Assembly: GCA_017165825.1 (NCBI GenBank)
Contig: CM029386.1
Span: forward strand, 1,863,491-1,927,490
Direction of reading: 5' to 3'
Length of the DNA: 64,000 bases
From: Hepsetus odoe
Taxonomy: Eukaryota > Chordata > Actinopteri > Characiformes > Hepsetidae
A model generated the notes under the pieces. That model was not told the origin of the DNA. It worked only from the letters and a program-made list of their open reading frames with translations, and ran no database searches. Positions 63,646 to 64,000 of this stretch are shown here, in pieces. Within the stretch, counting starts at the first letter, position 1, and every line of letters starts with the position of its first letter. The position numbers and the translations under genes are program-made.

Positions 63646-64000
63646 AGGGTGTTAGTTCGCATTTTGGGACGCAGCCCGGAGGCGCAGATTCCTCTATTTC
63701 TCCTCTTCGTTGCAGGAGGAGAAGCGCGCAGCTGGAAATTCGCGCCCCCGTCTGGCCGGCGGTGGAAGGTACATGTCATTTTTTGAAAATGGTGTGAGAA
63801 GGACGGGGACAGAAAAGTAAAGGGCCGAATAAATGAAAGGTATGGATAAAGCCCGTCTGGAGAGCTTGTGAATATCACCAAAATGAACCTGATCACTTGA
63901 ATTAATATTTAATCGGACAGTTATTACCCATTTAAAAATGAAATTTAAATGAGTTAATTTTCTGAACTGCTGGCAGTGGCCATGCCTCAACAGCGCCGGT
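63646..64000. other. GC-richer edge sequence
   Basis: 63700-63770 is GC-rich with several CG dinucleotides and GGAAG followed by GTACAT, which could be a first exon and donor of a gene beyond the right edge. Not enough to call. Confidence 0.35.

Noticed and set aside
1..64000. CRISPR arrays, bacterial operons, origins
   Set aside because: The tandem repeats here are microsatellites, minisatellites or exon duplications; the gene structure is eukaryotic.

Overview
The window reads as nuclear DNA of a teleost fish. The pointers are a fish-type NLR immune gene (PYD + FISNA-NACHT + LRR exons + B30.2), C2H2 zinc-finger genes, Tc1-like, Rex1/L2, RTE and Tx1 elements, two tRNA-derived SINE families and dense dinucleotide repeats. 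Genes are split by introns with GT/AG borders; there is no bacterial-style organisation. The species cannot be fixed from the sequence alone.

Layout. 0-2.7 kb (minus strand): the 3' end of an NLR copy (half LRR exon, linker exon, first bases of a B30.2 exon), its introns packed with a LINE, a SINE, a hAT MITE and an expanded minisatellite. 2.7-7.5 kb: SINE, LINE and LTR debris plus a fragment of a transposon-like ORF. 7.55-13.1 kb (plus): a decayed endogenous retrovirus with truncated 5' LTR, gag with a 21-bp heptad repeat, pol, env and a SINE-split 3' LTR. 13.1-24 kb: a nearly full-length RTE LINE nested in a Rex1-like LINE, SINEs and a palindromic Tc1 relic. 24-29 kb: a decayed minus-strand zinc-finger gene and an intact plus-strand one, with a duplicated CCAAT-box-rich segment between. 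29.4-31.7 kb: a second Tc1 palindrome and a mariner-like relic.

32.5-55.4 kb (minus): one apparently complete NLR gene. I located every coding exon by splice signals and reading phase: PYD, a 26-codon exon, FISNA-NACHT, nine LRR exons, a 47-nt linker and B30.2. Together they give 4266 nt, exactly 1421 codons plus stop. The LRR block grew by visible tandem exon duplication, and its introns carry L2, Tx1 and other LINE fragments. 55.4-64 kb: an LTR-like element, Rex1/L2 and RTE LINEs (the latter with a clear 12-bp target duplication), another LINE with SINEs, an intact 7-finger zinc-finger gene and a MITE.

How it works together: the NLR is expected to be a cytosolic sensor. PYD would recruit an ASC-type adaptor, NACHT would bind ATP and oligomerise, and LRR/B30.2 would recognise ligand. 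The second 3' cassette at the left edge, in matching phases, may be a neighbouring paralogue or a spare terminal cassette. The rest is mobile DNA that explains most of the spacing. I found no single undescribed system; the freshest signals are the NLR exon-duplication architecture, the spare cassette, the two Tc1 palindromes and the heptad-repeat gag.
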